From Myripristis murdjan (lineage: Eukaryota > Chordata > Actinopteri > Holocentriformes > Holocentridae), in assembly GCF_902150065.1 (NCBI RefSeq), contig NC_043990.1, positions 17,459,699 to 17,523,698 of the forward strand: a stretch of DNA of 64,000 nucleotides, in the 5' to 3' direction. The notes beneath the pieces are model-generated. The model searched no databases, was not told where the DNA came from, and worked only from the letters and a program-made list of their open reading frames with translations. This document shows, in pieces, positions 63,670-64,000 of this stretch (position 1 is the stretch's first letter; each line of letters starts with the position of its first letter). The position numbers and the translations under genes are program-made.

Positions 63670-64000
63670 GTAAGGATACCGCCTCTTCAGGTCGTCCGTG
63701 TTGTTTTTTTCCGAATTGAAATTAAAGCAGCCGTTAAAAAACAACGGTTTTGTGTACGACGTTAGAGCCAGCGGATCTCCAAGCTGCGTCGCTTACCGAC
63801 GTTCAGCATCTTGCTCGCTGCCAACTGCAGCGTTAGCACATCAGACTCCGATGTAGCTTCATGTTATTAACAAACCAGAGAACGTTATAAAACGTGAATT
63901 GGCTAAACAACCGGATAAACTGAGTAAAAATGTATTTAGGTGTACAGAAAGCTGGCAACGAGTCGTAGCCACTTGCCGACATGTCAACGACAAGCTAGCC

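Overview
This window looks like nuclear DNA from a teleost fish, probably a percomorph-type genome. It carries spliced vertebrate genes with short GT-AG introns, very dense CA/TG microsatellites, and relics of typical fish repeats. These relics are LINE 3' tails of the 'ggggatcaataaagt' type, a Penelope-like element, hAT-like MITEs and a 'cacttcctgttg' interspersed repeat. I cannot name the species.

Layout from left to right: (1) the 3' part of a divergent tektin-family gene on + (about 198-3743; candidate tektl1/ccdc105); (2) stmnd1 on + (4628-7853); (3) rbm24 on + (11433-21484, then about 2.5 kb of 3'UTR); (4) cap2 on + (noncoding exon 1 near 25.2 kb, coding 29092-43116, long 3'UTR); (5) aunip on - (46861-44750), tail to tail with cap2; (6) vps28 on + (48890-52090), head to head with aunip across a probable shared promoter; (7) mapk15 (ERK7/8) on + (54472-62779); (8) a CpG-rich promoter and a likely noncoding first exon of a further gene at 63.5-63.7 kb, whose body lies outside the window. 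All six named genes appear complete at the coding level. Their joined exons keep frame and give about 314, 232, 479, 470, 223 and 636 residues.

stmnd1-rbm24-cap2 is the same order as on human 6p22.3. vps28 and mapk15 belong with human 8q24.3, and aunip with human 1p36. The window therefore joins two or three blocks that are separate in mammals. There is no operon-like cooperation, but shared themes exist: microtubules and cilia (tektin-like, stmnd1, mapk15, aunip), muscle and actin (rbm24, cap2), and ESCRT sorting and autophagy (vps28, mapk15).

I found no convincing undescribed system. The observations most worth a second look are an in-frame stmnd1 exon tightly clamped between two (TG)n tracts, the GU-rich introns of rbm24 (a GU-binding splicing factor), a changed LC3-interacting motif in mapk15, the duplicated C-terminal motif of aunip, a strong G-run in rbm24 intron 3, and the chimeric synteny.
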